This document shows positions 10,565 through 20,349 of a stretch of 64,000 bases of DNA, in pieces. Below the pieces are notes generated by a model, which was not told where the DNA came from, searched no databases, and saw only the letters and a program-made list of their open reading frames with translations. How positions within the stretch are numbered: the stretch's first letter is position 1; each line of letters opens with the position of its first letter. Origin of the DNA: Phellopilus nigrolimitatus (taxonomy: Eukaryota > Basidiomycota > Agaricomycetes > Hymenochaetales > Hymenochaetaceae); NCBI GenBank assembly GCA_021029095.1, contig JAJOHG010000108.1, forward strand, positions 1-64,000. Reading direction: 5' to 3'. The position numbers and the translations under genes were made by a program.

Positions 10565-12502
10565 CGTGGCTAGGGGGTGGCCGCGGCCGCGGCTGCAGCT
10601 GCGAAGTTCGGAGAAGTCGACGACGGTATGGCATGCGTGTCGTACGACGGCCGGAGTAATGTGTGCTCGCAGGTGCGGGAAGACGTGGAAGCGCCATGTT
10701 TTAATCCGCTTCGGCTTGGTCTGACTGAGGTGATCTGCCGTTTGCCTTGATGGCTGCGGAGGCGGGTAGGGGTTTCATCGCGCTCGGCGGCGAGCAGGGC
10801 CATCATCTTTCCCGAGCAGCGACATCTGGGAGCTTGCGAAATGACCAGACCCGTATACACGCTCGCGCTCAAGCTTCTAGGGTGCGAGAAAGTACATTGA
10901 AAGGAGCGGGTGAAAGCCGCCCGTTGGATCTGCAGACTCGCTCTGCATGTCGACGAGAGACGCGAGCTCGATGTCGCTGGTGTGCGGCGCGTCGGGGTGT
11001 CGAGCGAGAACGAGCCGGGTGAGAACAACTTGAGCCGGTAGAAGTCAAATCCAGAGAAGCGACGGCTCTTCTTCGAAGGCGTCCCAGTCGGCGTATCTCC
11101 CGCGCGGCCGGAGCCCGAGCCAGCGGAAAGCGCGCTATCATAAGACGCGAGGGATGCATTGGAGTCCGCCGCGGCTATTGCGCCCTGGGGCTCGGCGGCG
11201 CTCCCGGACCTGGACAGTGCACGCATATGCGCCGCTCTTGAGGATGTCAACAACTTTGTGCTCGATCCCATCCTCGGAGCCGTACTCGAAACCGGACATG
11301 CCCTGGATAACCCGGCGGTCGAGCTCGTCTGCGCGCAAGGCTCGAGATGGAGCATGTGTGCGTCTGGGGGTGATCCGTGCCCACAGATCATCCACGGATG
11401 CGAGAGGATCTCAGCGAGGGTGGCACACGCGAATGAGTGACGACGAGCATGCGTATGAGCAGGTGCTTCTGTCAGAAAATGAAAGACAAATTAGCTAAGA
11501 TAACAAATTTTTCTTAAACGGATCGCACCTGCGCTGAGCCAGTCTGGACATTCGACGAGGCCGCGTTCAATTTTCGCATGGAGCGCGGGCATGTTTTGGT
11601 TGTCGAAGGGTAGTTTGCCACAAACGAGACGTAGAGCATGACACCGAAGCTCCGGATGTCGACCTGGGTCTCGGTGAAGACCTTGGAATTGAGCAGCTCG
11701 GGAGCAGCGAAACATAGAGATCTGCAGAAGGTGGAGAGGGTTGTTGAGGTTGGAAAGACAAAATTCGACGATCTTGCTGTTGCCCAGAGATGAGGATGTT
11801 CTCGATCTTGAGGTCGCGGTGGACGACGTTGTTGCAGTGACAGTAGTCGAATGCGGAGCCGATTCGGCGGGAGAACTTGCGGGCAACGCGCTCGCGAAAG
11901 ACGGCCGTGCCTGATGATGTAGTCGAACATCTGCCCGCCGCTGACGTACTCGAACGCTACGTAGTAGTGGTTCGCGTGCGCGATGAGTTCCCGCATGCCG
12001 CAGATAGATAGGTCGTGTAGTAGCATCGACAGCACCGCCTCCCGCGCATCGATCGGGTCTCCTTCGATGCTGCCTTCGCAGCCGCCTCCGCTGTCGGCAC
12101 GATGTTGGCCCGTGGGATCGCGAGCTGAGCACGCAGCGGGCGGGATCGTTACTGAATATATTCTAAAACCGTCAGTGTGCAGATCGAACTGCTAACGCTG
12201 CAGCTGCTACGCACCTTCTCGTCGGTGAAATTGTGATACGCCAGTTTGATTTTGTCCACGCCCCCCGCGCCGAGCGTTTTTCCGAGTGTGTAATCTCCCA
12301 GCACACGATTCGAACTGAGTGGCTTCTGGGTACGGACGCTCGTGCTCGAGCGGCACCTGCGCAGCCGCGGGCGCATGCGTCTGCTCACCGCCACCGCCGG
12401 TTGGAACGTACTGTCGGTGCGCCATCGGAATTGACAGCGGTCGTGACCGTGCGCCATTGACGGGTGACCGGCGCGCGGTAGGGAGGACATGCGTTCGAGG
12501 CG
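10565..12502 (-). pseudogene. kin1: Kin1/Par-1-type Ser/Thr kinase, broken (copy B)
   Basis: Order on the minus strand: leader, LGDYTLGKTLGAGGVDK (P-loop, damaged), intron near 12130-12170, [89 protein letters not shown] in a shifted frame, then DELDRRVIQGMSGFEYGSED and SKKSRRFSGFDFYR of the Kin1 linker. The residues after HRDLK are in a different frame from those before it, and the metal-binding DFG reads EFC (VEFCLSN), so it cannot be an active kinase. The KA1 tail is missing: after a poly-Ala run near 10580 the sequence changes to samB-like. The 5' end is joined through a samB-like leader to module M copy 3. Confidence 0.87.
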
Positions 12503-13040
12503 CTGAAGCAGTCGTTAGCATCGCGCTCGCGTTCAGAGGTTTTCCCTACGTACATAGGTCCTTGTTTTATCTAATCGTCCCTCTTCTTCCGAATGCGTGG
12601 GCTCGCCGGCGCGAGACGGTCTCGATCGACCAACGCGAAGGAGTCAAGTTGCTGCTGTCGTCGTTGCTGTTGCTGCTGCTGCTGCTGCGGCTGCTGCATG
12701 ACCTCACGCTAGATAGATGGTTTACAGATAAGTACACCAAAGACATGAAGAGAAAAGACCAACTTACCTTTAGACAGCGGTACATGGAACGTAGTCGAGA
12801 AGTCGAGAGGGCAAGACGAAGACAAAGACAAAGACGAAGTTAGAAGATCGACATGATGAGGACGTCCTCGGGCTGTGCCGGACAGCGATCAAGACGACTT
12901 CGGCGACGATCATCACAACTGCGTGCCAGGTCCGACAAGCAGAAACAACTCAGCGTGCAGATTTCTGTTTTCCTATACAAAAATATCTTTATTTTCATTT
13001 TCAGTCTCTTTTGCGCTCAGCACCGCGCCGCGGCTCGGCT
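12503..13040. repeat. Module M, copy 3 of 7
   Basis: Minus strand: ATG at about 12700 with Gln codons and a candidate intron 12503-12553 (GTACGT...TTCAG) entering the samB-like/kin1 leader. Plus strand: exon from ATG at 12852 with the CTCGGGCTGTGCCGGACAGC block, an intron-like stretch ending TTTTCAG near 13005 whose GTAAGT donor is lost, then the CTCAGCA motif. The plus exon continues as in copy 2 to about 13110, then enters gene Y. Confidence 0.78.
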
Positions 13041-13109
13041 CAGCAGGTCGCCCAGCTCCTCTAAGGCCTTCGGCGCCGCCAGACCGCTTCCCCTACTCAG
13101 CGCTACGCA

Positions 13110-13690
13110 TCTATATCCGCGTCTTCCTGCTCGCGAGTGACATCGACGAGACCGTCGAGGAGAAGCGTCTTATCGGAGATCATCCGCAGCATCCCCGAGA
13201 ATAAGATCCCTTTGAAGGAGCGTATCCACGTGCGCAAGGAGGCCGAGTTCAGTGAGGTGCGTACTGTGGCTCTTCCGTACGTAAATGGGACTACACGTAT
13301 AATAACGATTGCGACATAGATGACTGCAGACGAGCGCACGCTCTTCGACTACATCTCAGCGCTGCGCGACTGACCCGGGCCGTATCATGCCCACTCGCGC
13401 CCGCAGCCGGAGGCTGTGCTCGTGGAGGTGAACAGGCAGAACACGAAGGGCGCGCCGAAGGCGGACGGGTAGCTGTCGCCGCCAACGAACAGCCAGAAGC
13501 GGCGCACTGAGGAGCCGCCCTCGGTGCGCGAGAGGCCCGCGCATTCGTCGACATGTGCAGGTACATACTTGAGTGTGCCTCATTCTTTTAATACTCCCTT
13601 CGTTTTCTGACGCGGTGATACTCTGCGATGCAGTTCGACCACGACTCGCCTAAGTACATCGAGGGCATGCGCGCAACAGTATCTGGCACC
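13110..13690 (+). pseudogene. Unidentified protein fragment (gene Y)
   Basis: Coding-like blocks: SEIIRSIPENKIPLKERIHV and RKEAEFSE, intron 13257-13319 (GTGCGT...CATAG, 63 bp), MTADERTLFDYISALRD, then in another frame RPQPEAVLVEVNRQN followed by a stop (GAC GGG TAG) and SVREARAFVDMC, then after about 60 bases QFDHDSPKYIEGMRAT. The frame change near 13375 and the internal stop mark it as broken. No domain recognised. It is attached to module M copy 3 by the same exon that copy 2 uses for gene X, and its 3' flank matches that of gene X. Confidence 0.5.
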
Positions 13691-13850
13691 GTTTGCTCTA
13701 GCAAGCACTCACGACTGCTTTCCCGCGTAAATACGAGAATGTTGTATATGTAGACATGAAAGCTATGCAGAAGAATGTACAGATGCGTGCTAGAAATCAT
13801 CAGGAAGAAAGTGGCAGAGATGGAAAAGGTGCAAAGACAATGATGGGTTG
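13680..13850. repeat. 3'-flank repeat, second member of a pair
   Basis: Matches 8066-8250 over about 170 bases (shared TTTGCTCTAGCAAGCAC, GTTGTATATGTAGAC and GAATGTACAGATGCGTGC). It lies between the end of gene Y and the 3' end of the Pro/Gln-rich gene. The following 150 bases are A-rich on the plus strand and probably belong to the 3' untranslated region of the minus-strand gene. Confidence 0.75.
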
Positions 13851-13998
13851 GAATGTAAGACGGTAAGACGCGCCCGCCTGCGCGAGCGAAAAACAAAAAC
13901 AAAAACAAAAAAACAGCAAAACAACAAACAAAAGATGTCGAAAACCAAAAAAAGGAATGCTCAAGACTCCCCCCTCCCCAATACCTCTCACCGTGCAC

Positions 13999-15502
13999 TC
14001 ACACGCTCACGCGCTGCGTGTACTTTCTTGGAGGGCGGGTTTTGTTTGGCGGGGCGTACGCACCGGGGGCGTCTCCGCCATACACATTGGCCGGTGGCGG
14101 CAGCGGCGGAAGCGGGGGCGGGTAGCCATTGGGGTACGCGTATGCACCTGGTGACCTGCCACGCGCCTCCCCAGGCCCTCGCAGGGGCGGCGCGTGTGGT
14201 GAGGCTTTCCTGCTTGAGCGCGGATGCGGGTACGGATGCGGGCGTGGGATCGTGGGCGTGTGGGGGTTCGAGAGCACGCGCGGGGTGTCCCTAAGTGCGG
14301 CCATCGGCAGGTCCTGCGAGTGCGAGTGCGAGTGCGGAGGCGGAGGCGGAGGAAGCGGTGGTGGTGGCATCACGCTCTGCGTCTGCATCGCCTGCTGCTG
14401 CTGCGGGTGCGCGTGGTACGCCGGCGGGGGCGGCGGGTTCAAGGGTATGCACGGGGAGTGGCCGAGCGCGGCCATCGGGAGCGGGGCTTGCGGGTGCGCT
14501 GGGTGCGCCGGCGCTGGCATCACGCCCTGCATCTGCATCGCCTGCTGCTGCTGTTGTTGCTGTTGCTGCGAGGGCGGGGGCGGCGGGCCCGCGTCGCGCA
14601 AGTGCACGTCGCGCGGCGGTGGCGGCGGCGGCGCGGGGCGGTACAGCAGCGGCTGGGACGACGGCCCGGAGAGCGTCGACGCGGGGGAGAGTGAGAGCGA
14701 GGAGGTCGACGGGCCTGCGGCGCCCGGGGCGCTCGGGTGGTGCGGCACGGGCGTGCGCTGCTGCTGCTTCACGGGGCTGCTCTCCGCGTAGTACATCTGC
14801 TGGTCCTCCTTGCGCGCGTCCGCGGGGGTCGCCGGCGCCGCGGGCACTGGGACGGCGGCGGCGGCGGGGGGCGGCGCGCCCGAGCCAGACGGCCCGGCGT
14901 CGTCCTCCTTCTTGAGGCGGACGATCTCCTTGCCGGGGCGCGCGAAGAAGACGCGCTCCTGGTGTGCGAACCAGCCGGAGGTGGGCATGGGGAGGGGGAT
15001 AGGGGGCGCGCCGGGGGCTGCGCGGGCGGGGTAAGTCGGGGGGGAGGAGGGCGAGGGCGCGGGGAAGAGCACCATGAGCTCGTGCCCCGTCAGCGGCGCG
15101 GGGAGGCCGTTCCGGCGCACGGGCGGGGGCGCGGCGTCGATTTCTGCAGCGGGGCGTTGAGATTAATATTTTTTTAGAGACGGAAGGGGTATGGGGTGAC
15201 GAACCTCGGAGGCCGGCTGAGGGCGACCACGGGCGGGGCGGGGCGTTGCCGTGGGAGGGAGAGAGGATGAGTGGGGGGAGGGCGTGGGGGTCGGCGGAGA
15301 GCATGATGGGCTGGGGCATGCTTGTGGTTAGGGGAGTGGAGTACGCGTGCATGCTGTGTGCGGAGGACGGGTACGAGTGCGAGTGCGGGTGCTGCTGGTG
15401 GACGATGGGCGGGTCGGGGACGGGGAACCTGGGCGGGGACGGGGAGATGGAGGTGTCGGGGGACGCGTGGGTGGACACAGGGCGGAGGCGGTAGCCGGAC
15501 AT
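13999..15502 (-). CDS. Pro/Gln-rich low-complexity protein
   Basis: Two exons, 15205-15502 and 13999-15143, with a 61-bp intron (GTTCGT...CTGCAG), give 480 residues starting MSGYRLRPVS and ending KYTQRVSV. The N-terminal third is Ser/Pro/His-rich. A central block, LPAPLTGHELMVLFP followed by SGWFAHQERVFFARPGKE and IVRLKKEDDAG, is the only part of ordinary composition and is probably the conserved core. The C-terminal half is Pro-rich with a run of nine Gln (encoded near 14547-14573), a second Gln run and His/Ser repeats. No signal peptide, membrane segment or catalytic motif. The open frame and clean splice sites among so much debris argue for a working gene. Function unknown; low complexity fits a regulatory or scaffold protein, but that is only inference. 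Confidence 0.72.
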
Positions 15503-16039
15503 GAACGTGTCGGCGCGGGGCGAGCAAAAAGGGCAAGAAAAATGGAAGCGGGAGCGGACGCGCTACGCCAGAGCCAGAGAGAGAGAGAGAGAGACGACCA
15601 GCTGGAAATGGTGAGAAAGCGAGAAGATAAGGCGTGAGGAATGTATACAAGGTGAGGACGGAGGCTAACCCCGCCGCCCAGCCTGAGTCCAGAGCGCCGT
15701 TACAGCAGCACGCAGTGCTGCTGCTGCAACCCATGTCGGAAATTACCTATCTCAATTAGGTACATATATTTCCCACAACTAAATCCGGATCCTTACTAGT
15801 GATCAGATGATCTGCATTGTCCGTTTGCCTTTGCCTTTGCCAACTATATGTGTAAAGGAAGGCCGCAAAGTCCACCGGCAGTTTAACGGCCACTTCTTTC
15901 CATTCTTTGGAATTCGTGCCCTACAATGCATTACCTCCGTGCTTACTTACGTGGTTTTACCACCTCGCCGCATCTTGTACAAATCATATAAGAAGATCTC
16001 ATGTAATATTACGGGTTTGCCGAAAAACGAGAAGGGTCG
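15503..16039. other. Upstream region of the Pro/Gln-rich gene
   Basis: A (GA)n microsatellite lies at 15577-15597. CTG-rich sequence around 15700-15730 reads as Gln or Cys runs in other frames but has no coding support. From 15760 the base composition drops to AT-rich with no gene. The promoter of the minus-strand gene should lie just right of 15502. Confidence 0.5.
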
Positions 16040-18800
16040 AGACATTAAGACTGTTGGCGAGAGCTGAAACGATCGGGAGTCGGATGTGTAAAGTGCATAT
16101 GCATATAGGCAAGTAATGAAAGATATAGACAAATGTGGTGTGCGGTCATGAAACGTTCGTGAATGGAACATGAAGTGGTAGAAAGCGTAATGTGCAGCAA
16201 AGAAACTAACAATACAAGTAATGTAGATGACCGATGAGAAACGACGATTGGAATGAATAAGGACGATAATGCGGGGACAGCAGAGACAATGGCAAGCAGT
16301 TGCGATACCAATGCTAATGGTGGTACACAAAAAAGGGTTGAGATGCAAGCGGAGCGGGAACGGATGTACACACAAGAAAGCAGCGAACACGAAGATCAGC
16401 GACAAAGGGAAACGAGAAAGTGAAAGCGGAGAGAAGATTAAATAGGAGCAAATGTACATACGAAGACAAACCCGATGATTGCAGGATTCCTGACATTGCA
16501 GTCAATCAGAGCCGAGGTGAGAGCAACGCGATTAGAATGCCGGCGACGGCGGCGGTATCCGAGGGTATGACGGTATGGAGGTATAGGATAGGCGACAGCA
16601 TAGCGAGCAGCGAGAAGAGCGGAGACGAATAAACAGTAATTGTACATATGTACATTTTGATGACGTGTCTTGCCGTTGATGAGTGTCGGTGCGGTGTTGG
16701 CGACGTCGAATAGCAGATGGTTGAAGTCTTGTCGAGTCAGTCGACGTGTGTCGGGTGTCGCCGGCTTTGCGCGCACGAAGGCGTTCATTGCGTCCTCCCG
16801 GTCCCGCTGCCGAACAGAAAGAGCTTCTTGCGCTCGGGGATGACGGTGACCTCCCACTCCTTCTCGACCCAGACACCCGCGCGGTTCCTATGCTCACCAC
16901 GACGGCTGCCAACCTCGCGGATGGCACGGCGCGCGAGTTCAATGTCACGCGCGTGCAACGCCGAGATCTCGATATAGGGCTTCTCCTCCGCGCTAGCTTC
17001 TTGTGTTGACTCCTGCGCGGTGGAGGTGGATGCGGTCGAGAGAGATGTCCGGAGCGAGGTTGATATTGCAGGGAGCGGGTCGGGGAAGAAGATCTCCTCG
17101 TAGCGCGTCTGCTTGATAGGGACGGCGGGCATCGCGTCGTAGAGTGGTCCTTTAACATTCTCATACGTCCAGTTACATGCTACAATTCGAATTGTTGCCG
17201 TGTCAGTATCGTTAACAGAAGTGAAGAGAAGAAAATGCAACATACTCGTCATGTTCATCCGCCTCCTCTCCGGCGCGCTTATACCCGTCCCATCTTCGCT
17301 CATCTCCTCGGCCGGGCGGTGCCACGTTCCCTCCGCCTCCCCCTCGCCACCCTCCTCGCGCACACTTCCCGACTCGCCCGCGCTCCGCTTGCTGCGCCTC
17401 ATCGGCGCCGGCGACACCGGCCCCGCCAAGCTCGACGCGGGCAGGCTCGCGCTAACGGTAGAACGGAGAAGGACGTCGGGCACAAGCAGTTTCCCCTCCA
17501 CCCCCTTTGCAAGCACACGGCGGGGGGCCGCGCGTCTCTTGCCCGCGTATAACGCCGGGTCGACGCCGGGAAGAGTGAGCGCGCTCGTACCCGAGTGCGC
17601 GTCGTCGCTGACTGATGTGGACGCCGACTTGGTCGACGCGGACTTTGAGGCCGAAGTCGAGGTGACGCGGCCGAGCGCGGGCGAGTAGCTGGTGGCGAAG
17701 CTCACGTTGCTCTTTTTGCGCGGTGCAGGGCCTGTGGAGGACGACGACGGCGCGTGCACGACAAGCGGGTCCTTCGCGTAGAGCTCGAGTGCGCTTTGCG
17801 CGTGCGTTGGCGCGGCGGGCGCGCGAACGAGCGGGCGGCGCACCGTCGCCGTGTTGTCCGCATTTGCCTGTGGGTCGAAGACGGCACCGATCGAGGGCCG
17901 ACTGTGGGTCGAGATAACGTCCACAGGCGCGCTGGGGTTCGAGTTGCCGCCGTAGTTGTAAACCAAGCCGCTCCAGCGAGCCGGGTCGAACGTCTCCACC
18001 TCCTCGGGTTTCGCCTCCACTTTCCCGGTCCTCCTGTTCGCATGAGCTTCTTTCTCTGCCTCGCCCGTGAGGTCCCACGCCCGCCAGCGCTCCTCCTCGC
18101 GCAGCCTCCTCTCTTCCTTCGCCTACTCGCCGTCCGCCACGCCCGAGCGGAAAATCGCTTGTAAGCGTCTCGCGGCCATGAGGATGCCGCCCTCGAAAAG
18201 CGGGCACTTGTCTGCTGATGTATTTGAGTTCGGGGACACAGACGCAGGCGCGGATGCGTGATGCGGATGCAACGGCAGCGGGGGAATCGGCGGGGGAGCG
18301 GTGTCCGTGTATAAATTCGACAGGCCGTCGGATCGCTTTCCCCCGGGATTCCTTTTCTCGGCGCTGGCGCTCGCGGTGAAGCTCGTACCGGTCGCGCTCG
18401 AGCTCGTATTCGAGTGGGAGCGCGCGAGGTGGAGCGTGGTCGCGCCGAGGTCCAGCGCGCGAAGATCCCGCAGATTCGGCGCGCGCCACGAGTTGGGCGG
18501 GACAGGGGGCAGAACAGGGCTGGGCGGAGGCGGAGAGGCGCGGGGCCGGGTTGAGCTGAGCCGGGTGTGCGTCGAGACTGACGCGCTTCTCCTTCCCATG
18601 AGATTTTGTCTTTGTAGCAAGTTGCGCCGACTCCGTTGATTTCAGGCAGTCGGAGCTCGAGTCGCGCTCGAGATCTCACGCGCGCTGGGTATCGGCACGG
18701 GCCAGGACCACTCGAGGTCCTTCTTGCGGCACGCCTCGCTGCAGTAGAGGAGCGTCTGGGACTGGTTGATGACGGTGCGCGTGCGGACGAGCGTGCTGGG
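16040..18800. repeat. Direct segmental duplication, left copy
   Basis: Matches 34985-37870 in the same orientation over about 2.8 kb, covering nearly all of an Ecl1-type gene plus about 700 bases of its 3' flank, which contains GTACACAAAAAAGGGTTGAG in both copies. Divergence includes substitutions and small deletions; the right copy is intact and the left one is not. The left copy ends exactly at module M copy 4. Confidence 0.85.
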
Positions 18801-18806
18801 CTGCTC
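16785..18806 (-). pseudogene. Ecl1-type zinc-binding protein, 5'-truncated (copy B)
   Basis: The longest open part (18020-16785) codes for 411 residues collinear with the C-terminal half of the intact paralogue at 35717-38196, ending KKLFLFGSGTGRTQ. The 5' portion (18800-18020) has frame changes near 18030 and 18300. The last intron (17180-17245, GTATGT...TTGTAG) is 66 bp without a stop, so an unspliced transcript would read through in frame. The second Cys pair of the zinc motif is present (LLYCSEACRKKDLEW), but the first exon with CPVCDC is replaced by module M, whose intron ends at 18807. Without the first Cys pair the zinc site cannot form. It may be transcribed from the module but is unlikely to work as Ecl1. 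Confidence 0.82.
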
Positions 18807-19282
18807 CTGTCGTCAGCATCGCGCTCGCATTCAAACGTTTTCACTACGTACCAATGTCTTTGTTTTACCTAACCGTCCTCTCCGGCTCTTCCACGCGACT
18901 GGGCTCACCAACGCAAGACGGCCTCGATCGATCGGCACGACAGGTTGCCGCTGTTGCTGTTGCTGCTGCTGCTGCTGCTGCAAAGGCATGATTTTCGCAC
19001 CTAGACAGATAGTTTAAAGATTAGTACGCTAAGGGATTGAAGAAAGAGGAAGGCTTACGATTAGACAATGGTACGCGGAACGTAGTCGAGAAGTCGAGAC
19101 GTCGAGACGAAGACGAAGCACGAAGATCGACATGATGAGGGTCCTCGGGCTGTGCCAAACAGCGATCAAGGTGACTGGGTAACATCACGGTCAGCGTGCC
19201 AGGTGCAAACTTTTACTTTATTATACAGCAGCATCCTCTAATTTTCTTTCATAGACTTTTCTCTCAGCACGGACGTCTTCGC
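18801..19282. repeat. Module M, copy 4 of 7
   Basis: Minus strand: ATG near 18988 followed by CCT TTG and Gln codons, candidate intron 18807-18851 (GTACGT...GACAG) into ecl1 copy B. Plus strand: the GAGAAGTCGAGACG and CTCGGGCTGTGCC blocks, a degraded intron ending near 19253 (TTTCATAG), then TTTTCTCTCAGCACGG, identical to copy 7 as far as CGGACGTCTTCGCTC before the two diverge. Confidence 0.8.
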
Positions 19283-19289
19283 TCTTCAC

Positions 19290-19818
19290 GCGGGCCTCTC
19301 GGCCATCTTCGCGCTCGAGCCGCTTAAAGGTGCGTCCATTCAGCTTTCCGACCCAGAGTCCATATCACAATTGTTACCTGTAGAGGCCCTTATGCACGCG
19401 AGCCCGGCGCAGGCTTAGATGCGGGCGCGCAATGCGGCGCGTACACACCCAGCCAGATGCACGAGCGCAAAGCGACGCTCGCTCGCTCTCGTGTGCCTGC
19501 ACGCGCTCGTCGTGCTCGACGCAGCGATGTCGCGCTGGGATGCCGCCCGCGCGCTTGCAGTGCGCTCTTCGACGCAAAACACTGTGCGTCTCATGCAGTG
19601 TCTGCTGCGCTCGAGCGGGGCGCGGCTGGATCATCAACGCGACGCACTTGCGCTTTTCCACCGAGCGCATGAAGAAATCGAACGCGCACTCGAGAGCGGG
19701 CACACGTTCCCGCATGGGCAGCGCTCGCGCGGTTGCAGGCGCCCAGGTTCCTCAACGACATCGTGGACGCGCCGACGCGGTGCGTACTGCGCTGGAGCGG
19801 CTAGGGTTGATGTCCAAG
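19290..19818 (+). pseudogene. Unidentified protein fragment (gene Z)
   Basis: Plus-strand pieces include LMQCLLRSSG-like sequence, DHQRDALALFHRAHEEIER, a following TFPHG, then in another frame APRFLNDIVDAP, and finally ALERLGLMSKNL before a TAG. The middle resembles the minus-strand fragment at 51590-52260 (LMQCLPHSNS, FQQRHEEIERGQ), so the two are relatives. Frame changes near 19720 and 19780 break it. I do not recognise the family. The stop codon overlaps the first bases of the sec61 3'-flank repeat that follows. Confidence 0.45.
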
Positions 19819-20275
19819 AATCTGTAGATTTAAGATTGGGACTTGTCCTTTGTCCTTGTCGTTTCTTGCAACTTATAATCCAACTGTTTTGTTATTCATT
19901 CCCGGAGACTACAAAGTCAACGAAGGAGAAAAAACACCACAAAGGGCGAATTTATATATACCCCAACTTTTAAACCGCGCGCCGCGTGCATGGTACAACT
20001 TTGATATTAGCCCAGCCGAACTCGATCCCACTCGAAGTGCCGCTTGGCAGCCTGCCAAACAGAAACAGAAACAAGACCGCAGCAGGACAAACAGAATCGG
20101 GCCGTATCTGCGAAAGAAACTGTAATGAGAACGAAAATGTTGGGTGCACGGAAAGAGGATGGGACGTGTGGACATGAACGTACGGTGGGCTGGCAGGATG
20201 CGCACGTACATGCTGAGACGGGGAAAGCGAAGCCTGTAGATTCACAAATAGTCAGTATCGTGTTCAAAGCTTTCG
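19818..20275. repeat. sec61 3'-flank repeat (R), copy 1 of 3
   Basis: From CTGTAGATTTAA to about 20130 this matches 30465-30770 and 62625-62960 (shared TTTCTTGCAACTTATAATCC, ATACATCCCAACTTTTAAA-like segment and CTCGATCCCACTC). In copy 2 it is followed by a minus-strand sec61-alpha 3' end, so R is most simply the 3' flank of sec61-alpha. Here the sec61 exon is missing, and from about 20185 a piece shared with 1255-1345 follows. Confidence 0.75.
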
Positions 20276-20349
20276 AAAACAAGAACAAAAAAAGGCAACG
20301 CACAGAATCAAAGAGAAGCTGTGGCAGCATCGGCGGGGCCATCCTGCGC

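Noticed and set aside
14129..15177. Long plus-strand frames over the Pro/Gln-rich gene
   Set aside because: They are the complement of low-complexity CAG/CCG coding on the minus strand, read as Gly/Cys/Arg strings, and lack splice logic or any known domain.
15577..15597. (GA)n run as a promoter element
   Set aside because: It is a plain microsatellite; a regulatory role cannot be told from sequence.
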